A stretch of 64,000 nt of DNA from Acidobacteriota bacterium (lineage in GTDB: Bacteria > Acidobacteriota > UBA6911), in contig JAAYCX010000010.1 in the NCBI GenBank assembly GCA_012729555.1, forward strand, positions 149,746-213,745, written 5' to 3'. The position numbers and the translations under genes are program-made. Of the stretch, positions 54,103 through 63,640 are shown one piece after another; the stretch's first letter is position 1; every line of letters starts with the position of its first letter. Below the pieces are notes generated by a model. That model did no database searches. It was not told the DNA's origin and worked only from the letters and a program-made list of their open reading frames with translations.

Positions 54103-55269
54103 ATGCGCGCCCTTTGTTCCCGCCCTTTCGCTGGCCGGGACCTTGAGGTGAACGCCTGGCGGCCGGCGATCGTGGCCCTGGCCGGCCTGTGCCTCGTGGC
54201 GGTCTGCGCCCATTACGGTGTTCAGGTCGGGCGCGGTGGACACGAATGGAAGACGGCCGATTGGCTGATCAATTTCGAGGGGGGGTGGGTCCGGCGCGGA
54301 CTGACGGGACAGCTCCTCCACGGCCTGTCGGGGCTGGGGTTCCCGCTCCTCTGGAGTACGTTCTGGCTCCAGGTGCTGGTTCACTCCACCGTCGCCGTTC
54401 TCGTTCTGCGGCTCTTTTTCTCCGAGCGCCGGAGCGCCGGCTGGCTGGCGTTGCTCTTTTCCCCGGCATTCATCCTCCTGTTTCCTCTCTATGACATGGA
54501 GGCGGGCTTCAGGAAGGAGATCCTGGTATTTCTTTCGTTCAGCCTCCTGGCCCTCGGATCCATGAAGGGCCGGCTGCGTCACCCGTATGCCGCGGCATCG
54601 CTCGGATGCTATGCACTCGGGGTGTTCTCCCATGAACTGGTCTCGCTCTGCGTCCTGTTCTTCGTCTGTCTCCTCTGGAGGTTCCTGCAGGCCAACCCGG
54701 GGGAGAGAGCCGCCGGGAAGATGTACCTCGCGGGCTTCCTGGCGCTCGCGGCGGCGGGGCTCCTGTTCTCCGCCGCCTTCCGCGGAACGGAACGGACGGC
54801 ACAGGAGATCTGCCTCTCGCTGCAGGGGAGGGGCTTGAACCCGGAGATCTGCGGCGGGGCCATCCGCTGGCTTGCCCTGGATTCCGAGCATGCCTGGGAC
54901 CGGGTCGTCATTCCCCTGCCCCGGTACCTGCTGCTGTACCTTTTCCCCCTAACGGCCGCCCTCGTCCCCCTGTTTCTGGCCCGTAAACCGAGGCGCCTGA
55001 GCCTGTGGCTTCTGGCATGCATGATCCCGCTTGTGCCGCTGTTTGTCTTCGCCACCGACTGGGGGCGGTGGATTCATGCAGGGTTCACGCTGGCCGGCAT
55101 CGTGCTCCTGACCGAATCCCGCAGGGAAAAGGTGTTCCTGCCGAAGGTGCCCATCGCCGTGGTTGTTCTCTATGCGAGCGTCTGGAGCGTGCCCCACTGG
55201 ATTCCGGAGGGAGGCTCCGGCTTTTTCGGTGCATTCAGTTTCCTTGCCCGCTGGTGGGGGAAATTTTAG
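54103..55269 (+). CDS. Polytopic membrane protein of unknown function
   Basis: A 388-residue protein with about 8-10 hydrophobic segments and a periplasmic-looking WLINFEGGWVRRGLTGQLL motif after the first one. This resembles glycosyltransferase-like membrane proteins of glycan clusters but has no definite motif. AAGGGGAC lies before the start; ATG 54061 overlaps the prenyltransferase stop and is an alternative. It is probably in one operon with the prenyltransferase and DUF362 protein. Confidence 0.6.
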   Translation: MRALCSRPFAGRDLEVNAWRPAIVALAGLCLVAVCAHYGVQVGRGGHEWKTADWLINFEGGWVRRGLTGQLLHGLSGLGFPLLWSTFWLQVLVHSTVAVLVLRLFFSERRSAGWLALLFSPAFILLFPLYDMEAGFRKEILVFLSFSLLALGSMKGRLRHPYAAASLGCYALGVFSHELVSLCVLFFVCLLWRFLQANPGERAAGKMYLAGFLALAAAGLLFSAAFRGTERTAQEICLSLQGRGLNPEICGGAIRWLALDSEHAWDRVVIPLPRYLLLYLFPLTAALVPLFLARKPRRLSLWLLACMIPLVPLFVFATDWGRWIHAGFTLAGIVLLTESRREKVFLPKVPIAVVVLYASVWSVPHWIPEGGSGFFGAFSFLARWWGKF

Positions 55270-55400
55270 CGCCCGGCGTTGCTGTCGCCGCAAGTGGGCG
55301 AAAGCCGCAATTCCAGCCTCCCGCAGCCGAACCCGGACTGTTTCCCTCAGACCGTTCTCCCATGGAAACCTGGATGACGGCCATCGATTGGCGGCAGGAT

Positions 55401-55433
55401 TTGCTTTGTGTAGAAATATTTAGTATACTAAAT
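55401..55433 (+). promoter_or_regulatory. Promoter with overlapping palindromic operator before the MttB homologue
   Basis: TTGCTT at 55401-55406, a 17-nt spacer and TATACT at 55424-55429 form a good sigma-70-type promoter. ATTTAGTATACTAAAT at 55418-55433 is a perfect 16-bp palindrome covering the -10, so a repressor bound there would block transcription. It lies 72 nt before the gene. Confidence 0.7.
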
Positions 55434-55504
55434 GATTCTCGGCCGGTGTCCTGACCCGGGGCAACGACCTGCATGGACCAATTCCCCCAAAAGAAAGGAC
55501 ACCG

Positions 55505-56986
55505 ATGGAAGGCTACACCCTGGAACTCACCCCTCCCACATTTCGCCGCCTGGATGACGGGCAGCTCGAGCGTATCCACGAGGCGACGCTCGAGATCCTG
55601 TCCCGCGTCGGCGTGACGGTCGACTGCCCGGAGGCCCTGGAACTCCTCGACGGCGCCGGAGCGGACGTGTCCGATCCCCGAAAGGTCCGCATCCCCGGGG
55701 ACGTGATCGAGAAGGCCCTGGCGAGCGCGCCGGGCGCCATCGTGCTCCACAAGCGCGACGGCACCCCCTACGTCACCCTTTCGGGCAGCCGCTGCACCTT
55801 CGGCGGGACCCCGGACCAGCCCGACATCCTGGACCCCCGGGACGGGCGGAGGCGCCCCTGCCGGATTTCGGACGTGGTGGCCAATGCCCGCCTCATCGAC
55901 GCGCTCCCCAACCTGGCGTGGTCCTTCACGAGCATGTGGGCGGGTTACCCCCAGGGGCTCCCCGCGGTCCTGGCGGGGAAGGTGTCCTTCATGATCCAGC
56001 TCGAAAACAGCGATAAGCCGCTCGGGTCCTCCATGGCCAACCTCCAGAGCCTGCGGGACCAGCTCGAGGTGTGCGCCCTCGTGGCCGGGGGCGCCGACGA
56101 GCTGCGCCGCCGCCCCTTCTTCTTCGGGTCGGTGGAGCCGATCAGCCCGCTGGTCCACGGCCGGGACGCGCTGGAGAAGAGCCTGCTCCTGGCGGAGCAC
56201 GGGGTCCCCAACGTGGTCTACTCGATGCCGATGGCGGGAGCCACCGCCCCCGCCACCTTCGCCGGGACCCTGGCCGTGATGAACGCCGAGGTCCTGAGCC
56301 ACCTCGCCATCATCCAGCTCAAGAGGGCGGGCGCCCCCGTGGTCTACGGCGGCATGCCGAACGTCATCGACATGAAGACCACGATCTACCCCTACGGCTC
56401 CCCGGAACTCAATCTCCTCGTGATCGCCGCCACGGAACTGGCGCACCACTACGACCTGCCCATGCTGGGGACGGCCGGCTGCACCGACGCCAAGGTCCTC
56501 GGGCTCCAGGCCGGCATCGAGGCGGCGCAGCAGTGCCTGGCTTCGGTTCTCTCGGGCGCCAACATGGTCCACGACGTGGGCCTGATGGACCACGCGACCA
56601 TGATCTCGCCCGAGCTGATGGTCCTCACCGACGAGCTGATCGGGATGACGGGGGCGATGACGCAGGGGCTGGAGGTCAGCGACGAGACCCTCGCCCTGGA
56701 CCTGGTCGGGAAGGTGGGGCCGGGGGGGAGCTATTTCGCCGAGGAGCACACCTTCGAGCATTTCCGGGACTTCTGGGCGCCCTCGGTTCTCGACCGGAGC
56801 CGGGGGGCGAAGGCCGCACCGGCCGCCCCCGTGCGCCACAGCGAGGAGCTCCTGCGGGAGAAAACGCTCGGGCTCCTCGGGCATACCCCGCCGCCGCTTG
56901 CGCCCGGCCTCCTGGCGGAGATCAAGAAGCTGGAAAAAAGCTGGTTCCAGCGCCTCGGCCTCGACTACGCCTACCCGGAGGAGTGA
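55505..56986 (+). CDS. MttB-family methyltransferase (non-pyrrolysine trimethylamine/betaine type)
   Basis: A 493-residue TIM-barrel methyltransferase of the trimethylamine methyltransferase superfamily. It has [20 protein letters not shown] near 100 and [20 protein letters not shown] near 323. There is no in-frame amber codon, so it lacks pyrrolysine, which groups it with MtgB-type enzymes acting on glycine betaine or other quaternary amines. It needs a corrinoid protein, none of which is in this window. AAAGGA precedes the start. Confidence 0.88.
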   Translation: MEGYTLELTPPTFRRLDDGQLERIHEATLEILSRVGVTVDCPEALELLDGAGADVSDPRKVRIPGDVIEKALASAPGAIVLHKRDGTPYVTLSGSRCTFGGTPDQPDILDPRDGRRRPCRISDVVANARLIDALPNLAWSFTSMWAGYPQGLPAVLAGKVSFMIQLENSDKPLGSSMANLQSLRDQLEVCALVAGGADELRRRPFFFGSVEPISPLVHGRDALEKSLLLAEHGVPNVVYSMPMAGATAPATFAGTLAVMNAEVLSHLAIIQLKRAGAPVVYGGMPNVIDMKTTIYPYGSPELNLLVIAATELAHHYDLPMLGTAGCTDAKVLGLQAGIEAAQQCLASVLSGANMVHDVGLMDHATMISPELMVLTDELIGMTGAMTQGLEVSDETLALDLVGKVGPGGSYFAEEHTFEHFRDFWAPSVLDRSRGAKAAPAAPVRHSEELLREKTLGLLGHTPPPLAPGLLAEIKKLEKSWFQRLGLDYAYPEE

Positions 56987-58704
56987 GGAGGCCGGCCGCG
57001 CCTGCGCCCGGGATTGCGCGGCCGCAGCTGCCGCATCTGCGCGCGCCGTCCGGCCAGTCCCCGCACCACCGGGACCGGCTCGCCGGTTTCGTAATCGAGA
57101 CCGGCCGCGTAAACGGCGGCGGCCGGCGTCATCGGCAGCGGGATGAAATCCTGGACCTGTTGCAGCTTCCACCCCTCCCGGCGGACAAAATGTTCGACGG
57201 CTTCCATCTCCCTCTCCGTCGAACCGGGGAAATTGGAGATGAAGTAGGGCACCAGGTACTGCCGGCGCCCCGCCGCGCGGCTTTCGGCCTCGAACGCCTC
57301 GCGGAAGGCGTGGAAGGTCTCCGGGCCCGGCTTGCGCATTTTCCGGAGGACCCGGGGGTGCAGGTGCTCCGGGGCCACCTTCAGATGGCCCGACACGTGA
57401 TGGCGCGCCAGTTCCCGGACATATTCCGGGCTTCGGAGGGCCACGTCCATCCGGATGCCCGACTGGATGAACACGTGCCGCACCCCCGCGACCTCCTCCA
57501 CCCGCCGCATGAGGCGGATCGCCGCTTCCGGGTGGAGTTCGAGGTGCGGGCAGAGGGAGGGGAAGAGGCAGCTCGCCCGGCGGCAGACGCGGCAGGCGGC
57601 GACCGCGCCGTTGACGCAGCCGTACAGGTTCGCCGTCGGCCCCCCCAGGTCGGTGACGGTGCCGCTGAAACCGGGGGAGGCCGCCATGATCCGCACCTCC
57701 CCCAGGATCGATTCCTCCGAGCGGCTCGAGAGCAAGCGGCCCTGGTGCAGGCCCAGCCCGCAGAAGGAACAGCCTCCGGCGCAGCCGCGCACCACGGTCA
57801 CCGAATCCCGGATCATCGTAAAGGCGGGGATCGGTTCCCCGCCGGAGGGGTGCGGCGCCCGCGCGAAGGGGAGGCCGTAGACGCGGTCCATGTCCGCCGT
57901 GTTGAGGGGGGGCGCCGGGGGCTCGATCCGCACGGCGCGCGCCCCGTGCCGCTGCACGAGCGGCCTGCCGCAGAAGGGGTTCTGCTCCCGTTCGGTCAGC
58001 CGCGTGAGTTCCCGCACCTTCCGGATGTCGGCGCGGCACTCCTCGAGCGACGGCAGGAGGACGCAGTCGGCGAAACGGTCGGTGTCCGACTCCCGGGCGC
58101 CCGGCATCCGGGCCGTCCCCGCGATCCCCTCCAGGGGGAGGCCCCGGGCGATGCGGCGGGCGATCTCGACGACGGCCCGCTCCCCCATGCCGTACACCAG
58201 GATGTCGGCCTTCGCGTCGGCGAGGATGGAGGGGCGCACCTGGTCCCGCCAGTAGTCGTAGTGCGCCGTCCGGCGCAGGCTGGCTTCGATCCCCCCGAGC
58301 ACCGTCGGGACTCCCGGAAACGCCCGCCGCGCCAGCTGCGCGTACACCACCGTGGCCATGTTGGGGCGGCGGCCGACGGCGCCGCCGGGGGTGTAGGCGT
58401 CTTCCTTCCGCCTGCGGCGCGCGGCGGTGTAGTGCGCCAGCATCGAGTCGAGGTTCCCCGCGGTGACCCCGCAGAAGAGGCCGGGGCGCCCCATGACGGC
58501 GAGCGACGCCGGGTCGGCCCAGTCCGGCTGGGCGACGACGCCCACGCGCCACCCCTCGGCCTCCAGCACCCGCCCGATGACGGCCGCCCCGAAGGAGGGG
58601 TGGTCGACGTAGGCGTCCCCGGTGACGAGGAGCACGTCGAGTGCGTCCCAGCCGCGGGCCTGCATCTCCGCGCGCGTCGTGGGGAGGAAGGCACAGGATT
58701 TCAG
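56971..58704 (-). CDS. YgiQ-type radical SAM protein
   Basis: A protein of about 577 residues. An N-terminal UPF0313/YgiQ part ([33 protein letters not shown]) leads into a B12-binding-like region and a radical SAM core with [15 protein letters not shown] (C-x3-C-x2-C). Function unknown; the family is widespread. The best start is CTG at 58704, which shares CTGA with the sulfatase stop and has GGAGG 7 nt upstream. ATG starts upstream (58767, 58788) would lie inside the sulfatase gene. Confidence 0.8.
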   Translation of the reverse strand: MKSCAFLPTTRAEMQARGWDALDVLLVTGDAYVDHPSFGAAVIGRVLEAEGWRVGVVAQPDWADPASLAVMGRPGLFCGVTAGNLDSMLAHYTAARRRRKEDAYTPGGAVGRRPNMATVVYAQLARRAFPGVPTVLGGIEASLRRTAHYDYWRDQVRPSILADAKADILVYGMGERAVVEIARRIARGLPLEGIAGTARMPGARESDTDRFADCVLLPSLEECRADIRKVRELTRLTEREQNPFCGRPLVQRHGARAVRIEPPAPPLNTADMDRVYGLPFARAPHPSGGEPIPAFTMIRDSVTVVRGCAGGCSFCGLGLHQGRLLSSRSEESILGEVRIMAASPGFSGTVTDLGGPTANLYGCVNGAVAACRVCRRASCLFPSLCPHLELHPEAAIRLMRRVEEVAGVRHVFIQSGIRMDVALRSPEYVRELARHHVSGHLKVAPEHLHPRVLRKMRKPGPETFHAFREAFEAESRAAGRRQYLVPYFISNFPGSTEREMEAVEHFVRREGWKLQQVQDFIPLPMTPAAAVYAAGLDYETGEPVPVVRGLAGRRAQMRQLRPRNPGRRRGRPPHSSG

Positions 58705-60326
58705 CGGATGTCCTCCGACAGGAAGGAATCCCGGGCGACGACGCCCGCCAGGTGACAGTAGTGCCATTCGGGATCGGCCGGCGTCCACCCGCCGTTTTCG
58801 TAATCGGCGCAGCCGGCGGGCCTCGAGAGCGGGTACTCCTCGAGCGGGTCGCGCTTCAGGTTGTAGAACAGGCAGTCGTCGGCGCCGCCGGTGCAGACGA
58901 CCTTGTAGGTCGCGTTGCGGGCTCCCACCATTTTGGTGCCCCCCGTCATGAGATTCTCGGTTTCCGTGAGGATGTAGTCCCGGTCCGGGTCACGGACGGT
59001 TTTCTCCCTGTTGAACAGGATCGGGGCGAGCGACACGGCGTCGAGCGGCACCTTCGCGGCGCCCGTGCTGTCGGACACCGTCCCGGGCGGGGTGAGGCCC
59101 GCCAGGGCCAGGACGGTGGAGAAGAGGTCGGCCACGTGGACGAACTCGGCGCTCTCGCCGCCGGCCGGGATCGAGGGTCCCCGGACGGCCATGGCGACGC
59201 GGGCCCCGCTCTCGTAGGCTGTCCCCTTGCCGCGCTCCTTGCGCGTGATGTACATGTTGTCGATGAAGTCCAGCTGCGGCCGGCCGTACATCGGGGTGCC
59301 GTTGTCGCTGACGAAAATGACGTAGGTGCCGGGGGCGACGGCGTCGACCGCCTCCAGGAGCCGGCCGAAGACCGTGTCGAGCGAGTTGGTCATCGCCCGG
59401 TTGAGAGCCTCGCCGCTGCAGGAACCGACGGTGTTCGAGCCGAAGGTACCCCCGCACGCCTTCATCTCCGCGAGGCTCGGCGCGTCGAGGGTGTCGGCGT
59501 TCGGCACGGCCATGGCGCTCGGCTGCTGGATGATGGTGGTATGGGAGAGGTTGAAGGCCAGCCAGGCGAACCAGGGCCGGCCCTCCTTTTCGCGGGCGGT
59601 GATCCATTCGATGGTGTCGGCGACCTTGACCACGGGGGCGTAGTTGGTGGGAGCGATCGCGCGGAGCGATTTCACCGGCATCGGCTCGGAGCGCCACCGG
59701 TCCGCCGGGGTCGCGGCGTCCTGGACCAGGTACTCGTAGTCCCAGAACGAATTGATGGCGGCGTGGAGGTTCCCCCTGAAAAGGTCGAACCCCGCCTGCT
59801 TCGGCTTCATGCCGGGATAGTCCACCGGCTTGCCCGGCAGCCCGGCCATGTGCCACTTGCCGAAGGCGGCGGTGCTGTACCCCCCCTGTTCCTTGAGCAT
59901 CCGGACGAAGCTCGTGTGTTTCGATGAGAGGGCGTCGGCGTAGGTCGTCACCTTGGTTTTGGCCGCGAACAGCCCCGTGAGCACCGCGGCGCGGGTGGGG
60001 GAGCAGAAAGGGTGCGCCCACACGTTGGCGAACCGCATCCCCTGCCGGGCGAAGCGGTCCAGCACGGGGGTGGAAGCGGGTTTGCCGTCGATCCTGCCGT
60101 AATCGGGATGGTCGAAGCCCTCCGGACCGTACCGCCGGACGAGGTCCGCGATCATGCCCGGGTACATGTTGGTGGTGGCGTCCATGCCGACGTCGTCGGC
60201 GATCACGAGCAGGATGTTCGGGCGGCGGGATTTTGCTCCGTCCCCGGCCGGTTCCTGCGCCGCGGACAGCCCCGTCCAGAGGAGGGCGGCCGCAATCATG
60301 GGCGTTGCCTTGGTCGTCGCTTTCAT
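58701..60326 (-). CDS. Sulfatase (type I, formylglycine-dependent)
   Basis: A 541-residue sulfatase: signal peptide (about 1-23), metal-binding [10 protein letters not shown] near 40, formylglycine motif [12 protein letters not shown] near 110, GKWHMAG near 157, and SDNGTPMYG near 304. It is clearly a paralogue of the partial gene at 1-1355. GGAGG lies upstream of the ATG at 60326. Substrate unknown; acts outside the cytoplasm. Confidence 0.93.
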   Translation of the reverse strand: MKATTKATPMIAAALLWTGLSAAQEPAGDGAKSRRPNILLVIADDVGMDATTNMYPGMIADLVRRYGPEGFDHPDYGRIDGKPASTPVLDRFARQGMRFANVWAHPFCSPTRAAVLTGLFAAKTKVTTYADALSSKHTSFVRMLKEQGGYSTAAFGKWHMAGLPGKPVDYPGMKPKQAGFDLFRGNLHAAINSFWDYEYLVQDAATPADRWRSEPMPVKSLRAIAPTNYAPVVKVADTIEWITAREKEGRPWFAWLAFNLSHTTIIQQPSAMAVPNADTLDAPSLAEMKACGGTFGSNTVGSCSGEALNRAMTNSLDTVFGRLLEAVDAVAPGTYVIFVSDNGTPMYGRPQLDFIDNMYITRKERGKGTAYESGARVAMAVRGPSIPAGGESAEFVHVADLFSTVLALAGLTPPGTVSDSTGAAKVPLDAVSLAPILFNREKTVRDPDRDYILTETENLMTGGTKMVGARNATYKVVCTGGADDCLFYNLKRDPLEEYPLSRPAGCADYENGGWTPADPEWHYCHLAGVVARDSFLSEDIR

Positions 60327-60374
60327 CAGGATGTATTCCTCCAGTTTCGTCACACAGCCCAGGCCCCCTGCCGC

Positions 60375-61580
60375 CTACTCCGGGGTTTCGCCGAGCAGGG
60401 AGCGGGCCTTGCGGTAGACCTTGTCGATCCCCACCAGGGAGTCGTTGTGCAGCGTCCGGTACACGATCTCCAGCCGTTCCTTCGCCCTGGGCGCGACGGG
60501 GCCCCCCATCAGTTCGGCGGCCGCATAGTAGGGGAGGGCGCCTTCGATATCCTTCGCGCTGTCCAGGCTCAGGCCGATGCCGTAAAACCCTTCCGCGTAT
60601 TTCTCCGACGCCAGGGCCTTTTCATATTCCGCGACCGCCGCGGCGTGGTCCCCCCTTTCGGCCAGGGAGGCGGCCACGATGTGGCGGCAGACTCGGACGA
60701 GTTTGCGCACGAGGTCCCGGTTTTCCCCGTCGGACATCGCCGCCCGGTCGATCGATTCGAGCGCGAGGCGGGCGTAACGGGCCGCCCGCTCGAGATCGCC
60801 GGCGGCGTAAAGGCGCGTGGCGAGGTCATACCGGAGGGCGTAATCGCCGGCGAACTCGGGCATGGCGAAGGTCTTTTCGGCCCATTCGACCGTCTTCTCC
60901 CGGTGACCGGCTTCGAGGTGACAGGCCAGGATCTGCCGCGCCAGGGCGGGAGCGGGCGAGGCCTCGTACACCGGCTCGAGTCGCGCGGCGCACTCCGCGT
61001 GCCGGCCCAGCTGCAGGGCGGCGTTTCCGGCGAAGGAGGACACCCTCACATCCGCAGGGCTACCCCGGAGCCACCGCTCCCCCAACTCGAACACCGCCTC
61101 GTATTTTCCGTCCTGGTAGAGGGAACTCAGGGCCGCGAGGAAGTCGTCCCCGGCCCGTGCCGCGAAGCCCGAGTCGGGGCTGCGCGCGAGAAATTCGAAC
61201 AGCGCGGCCGCCCGCCTTTCCGCGTCCGGCTCCCCGAGGACCGTATAGTAGGCGCGGTACTCCTGTTCGACGCGCACGACGCCGTCATAGTCCTCGTTCC
61301 GTATCTGCTTGATGAGGGGGGATTCGGGGTGCTTCTGGATGAATTCGAACAGCCGCTCCGCGCGCCGCTCGGGGTCCGGTTCGCTCCTGGCGGACTCGAA
61401 GGCGTCGTACTCCTCGCTCATGATCGAATGGATTTCCGCCTGGGCGCCGGCCTCCCCGGGCGGGTCCTGGGCGCCGAAGGAGGTGAGGGCCCCGGGAGCG
61501 ATCAACGCCAGCCACCCCATACTCGTGAGCGCCAGGCGGCGGGGCAGGGTCGACATTCCCGTTTCAAAGAGATGGGGCAT
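60375..61580 (-). CDS. Exported tetratricopeptide-repeat protein
   Basis: A 401-residue protein with a hydrophobic N-terminus (about 12-37) and several TPR-like helical pairs (e.g. LYAAGDLERAARYARLALE near 254, AAVAEYEKALASEKYAEGFYG near 304). No catalytic motif. The start could be 61580 or 61556. It lies 48 nt upstream of the sulfatase gene and may be cotranscribed. Confidence 0.75.
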   Translation of the reverse strand: MPHLFETGMSTLPRRLALTSMGWLALIAPGALTSFGAQDPPGEAGAQAEIHSIMSEEYDAFESARSEPDPERRAERLFEFIQKHPESPLIKQIRNEDYDGVVRVEQEYRAYYTVLGEPDAERRAAALFEFLARSPDSGFAARAGDDFLAALSSLYQDGKYEAVFELGERWLRGSPADVRVSSFAGNAALQLGRHAECAARLEPVYEASPAPALARQILACHLEAGHREKTVEWAEKTFAMPEFAGDYALRYDLATRLYAAGDLERAARYARLALESIDRAAMSDGENRDLVRKLVRVCRHIVAASLAERGDHAAAVAEYEKALASEKYAEGFYGIGLSLDSAKDIEGALPYYAAAELMGGPVAPRAKERLEIVYRTLHNDSLVGIDKVYRKARSLLGETPE

Positions 61581-61704
61581 GGCCGTCTTCTTTCTCCCGC
61601 TGAAGGTTTCGGGCGCGATACCGCGATGGAGACGATTTTACTATGAAAACGAACCGGCGACACCAAATTCTGCGGCCGGAATGCCCCCGGACGGAAGTTC
61701 GGGA

Positions 61705-62382
61705 TCAGCGGATGAGGGGGATCAGCAGGCGGTGCAGGGCGTCGTTGTCCTCCCGGCTCATCCCCTCGAAGATGCAGGCCAGGCGGTCCCTGCCGACCAT
61801 CCGCAGGGCCCTGGCTTCGATGGTGATGACGTCGGTCCCGGGGGGGAAGACCGAAAGGCGCACCGCACTGCCTGCGGGGACGGGCCGGGACACGCGCGCC
61901 AGGAGCCCGTTCAGGCTGATGTCCTCCGTCGTGGCGTGCACGGTTCCGTTCTCCGTTTCCATGGCGAGCGGGAGGGCGAGCAGGATGCGGCGGAAGCGGC
62001 GCTGCTCGCGCAGGATGAAGCCCTCGGAGGCCTTGACGAAGCGCAGGATCCGGCGCCGGTCCAGCGGCTTGAAGAGAAAGAAGTTGCCCCCGGCCTCGTA
62101 CCCGCGGTTCATGACCCCGGGATCCTCGTCCCCCGTCATCATGACTATGGGCGTGTGCATGTTGAATCCGCCGGAGCGCTGCAGGCGAGCCAGCTGGAAG
62201 CCGTCCGGGGCGGGCATGTGAACGTCCAGGAACACCGCGTCGAACTTCTCGCCCGGGAGGCGCTCCGCCGCCCGGGCGCTGTCGGTTTCCAGGATCGCGT
62301 CGATCCCCGCGCGGGCCAGGACGGCCTTCACGACGCGGCCCACGGCCGGTTCGTCGTCGACCAGGTAGAATCTCGTGCCCAT
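61705..62382 (-). CDS. Response regulator with C-terminal PilZ domain
   Basis: A 225-residue regulator. REC domain: acidic pocket LVDDE near 8-11, phospho-acceptor Asp in VFLDVHMP near 53, Lys in FLFKPLD near 105. A PilZ-like domain (about 120-220) for c-di-GMP follows, though its RxxxR/DxSxxG motifs are only partly kept (RRFRR, DISLNG). No kinase is adjacent. Start MGTRFYL at 62382. Confidence 0.85.
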   Translation of the reverse strand: MGTRFYLVDDEPAVGRVVKAVLARAGIDAILETDSARAAERLPGEKFDAVFLDVHMPAPDGFQLARLQRSGGFNMHTPIVMMTGDEDPGVMNRGYEAGGNFFLFKPLDRRRILRFVKASEGFILREQRRFRRILLALPLAMETENGTVHATTEDISLNGLLARVSRPVPAGSAVRLSVFPPGTDVITIEARALRMVGRDRLACIFEGMSREDNDALHRLLIPLIR

Positions 62383-62646
62383 TTCCTCACAACTCCCGCG
62401 CGGCGGACGGATCTCCCCCCCGGGAGGCGCCGACCGCCCTCGGGGTTCATATCGTGCGGGCGGGGGGAAAGCATGAGCCCGGCGGGCGATATTTGCGAAA
62501 AAGTCGGGTCGGGGCCGCGCCCGGCCCGTTCTGTAGTAATATCAAGTCTGGCATCATTGAGGGTCAGAACCGAAGGACCTGCGCCATTCCGGCCGGGTCG
62601 TGTCGGCCGGGAATGAAACAACAATTACTTCTGGAGGGAAACAAAG

Positions 62647-63543
62647 ATGAAACATGGCCGATGGAGCCTGATGACGGGCGTATTGGCGGCGGTCCTGGCC
62701 GTGGGAGGGGGGCTCGCGGCCTTCCAGCCTTCGGCCCAGGCCGGGGAGTGGAAAATGGTCGATCCCCAACCGAAGGTCGGGGAGAAGATGAGAATGGCCT
62801 CGTTCCTCGACGGGAAGATAGGGTTCACGGGCGGGGCCGGGGACGTCGGCAAGGCGCACCTCACCTTCGACGGCGGCCAGACCTGGACGGTGGCCGACAC
62901 CAGCGGCGGTTGACTCTACTTCGTGGACATCGTGGATGTCCAGACGGTATGGCAGTGCGGGATGAAGACCGTCAGCGTGAGCACGGACGGCGGCAAGACC
63001 TGGAAAACCCTTGAAGGAAAGGCGGGGGGCATGGGGTGCATCATGGCCTTCGCGGACGCAAAAACGGGCTGGCTCGGCTTCGGCGACAAATTCGAAATGA
63101 CGGCCGACGGCGGCCAGACATGGAAGCCCCTCGCCCTGCCCCAGGGCGTGGCCAAGGTGGCGGCCGTGTCGCTCCGCACCCCCGCGGAAGGGTACCTCCT
63201 TGACGACGCGGGCGTGCTCCACGTCACGACGGACGGGGGCAAGAGCTGGACCGCGCGTCCCCTGGGCCTCAGCGCCCCGAAAATCCAGGGATTCGCGGGC
63301 GGCCCCTTCATCAACGAGATCCCGCAGGCGGCCGTACGTTTCACCGACGCCGGCCACGGGGTCGTCGTCCTCGGCCTCGAGGGGAAGAGCGGCATGATGG
63401 CCCTGCGCACGGCCGACGGCGGCAAGACCTGGAAGGAGGAACCCCTCCCCGCCCGGTTCGGCGCGCCCTACGTTTCGCGCGACGGCAAGTTCCTGGCCGT
63501 GAACAAATGGAACGAGGGGGTCCAGCTGCTCCGGTACGAGTAA
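62647..63543 (+). CDS. Ycf48-like repeat protein with in-frame TGA: candidate selenoprotein
   Basis: A 298-residue exported protein. The signal peptide (about 1-31) is followed by four or more Ycf48/BNR-like repeats with the DGGxTW motif (FDGGQTW, TDGGKTW, ADGGQTW, TDGGKSW, ADGGKTW). The frame is open throughout except a single TGA at codon 89 (62911-62913). After it the repeats continue perfectly, and the protein ends at a normal stop. Downstream of the TGA lies a hairpin matching the bacterial SECIS layout (see the separate entry). Aligning repeats places the TGA opposite C131 of the next unit, and C104 could pair with it. The strong GGAGGG site before the ATG shows it is expressed. Either Sec is inserted, or this is a point-mutated pseudogene. 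Confidence 0.7.
62924..62942 (+). promoter_or_regulatory. Candidate bacterial SECIS hairpin
   Basis: TGGACATC and GATGTCCA form a perfect 8-bp stem with loop GTG. It begins 10 nt after the TGA, so the loop is 19-21 nt downstream of it, within the 16-37 nt window described for bSECIS elements, and has G in the first two loop positions. One bulged G at 62923 allows two more pairs below. Confidence 0.55.
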
Positions 63544-63570
63544 GCGGCTCCGGGTTCGGGTATTTCAGAT

Positions 63571-63598
63571 CAGGGCAGGGCCGTCGGGTCCTGCCCTG
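63571..63598 (+). terminator. Rho-independent terminator
   Basis: CAGGGCAGG and CCTGCCCTG form a 9-bp stem with a 10-nt loop, followed by TTTCATTTT, 28 nt after the stop of the Ycf48-like gene. Confidence 0.8.
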
Positions 63599-63612
63599 TT
63601 TCATTTTGATCG

Positions 63613-63636
63613 GGGGGACAGTCACCACTGTCCCCC
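63613..63636. repeat. REP-like palindrome
   Basis: GGGGGACAGT and ACTGTCCCCC form a perfect 10-bp inverted repeat with loop CACC. It resembles short GGGGACAG-type palindromes seen between genes in many genomes, sometimes linked to RAYT transposases. No transposase is in the window. Confidence 0.55.
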
Positions 63637-63640
63637 TTGG

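Noticed and set aside
55235..58552. 1105-codon open frame on the minus strand
   Set aside because: It runs antisense to mttB and out of frame through the YgiQ gene, with no domain signature.
62911..62913. TGA as a simple pseudogene marker
   Set aside because: It cannot be excluded, but the intact frame after it, the repeat-aligned Cys and the hairpin make recoding the better hypothesis to test first.
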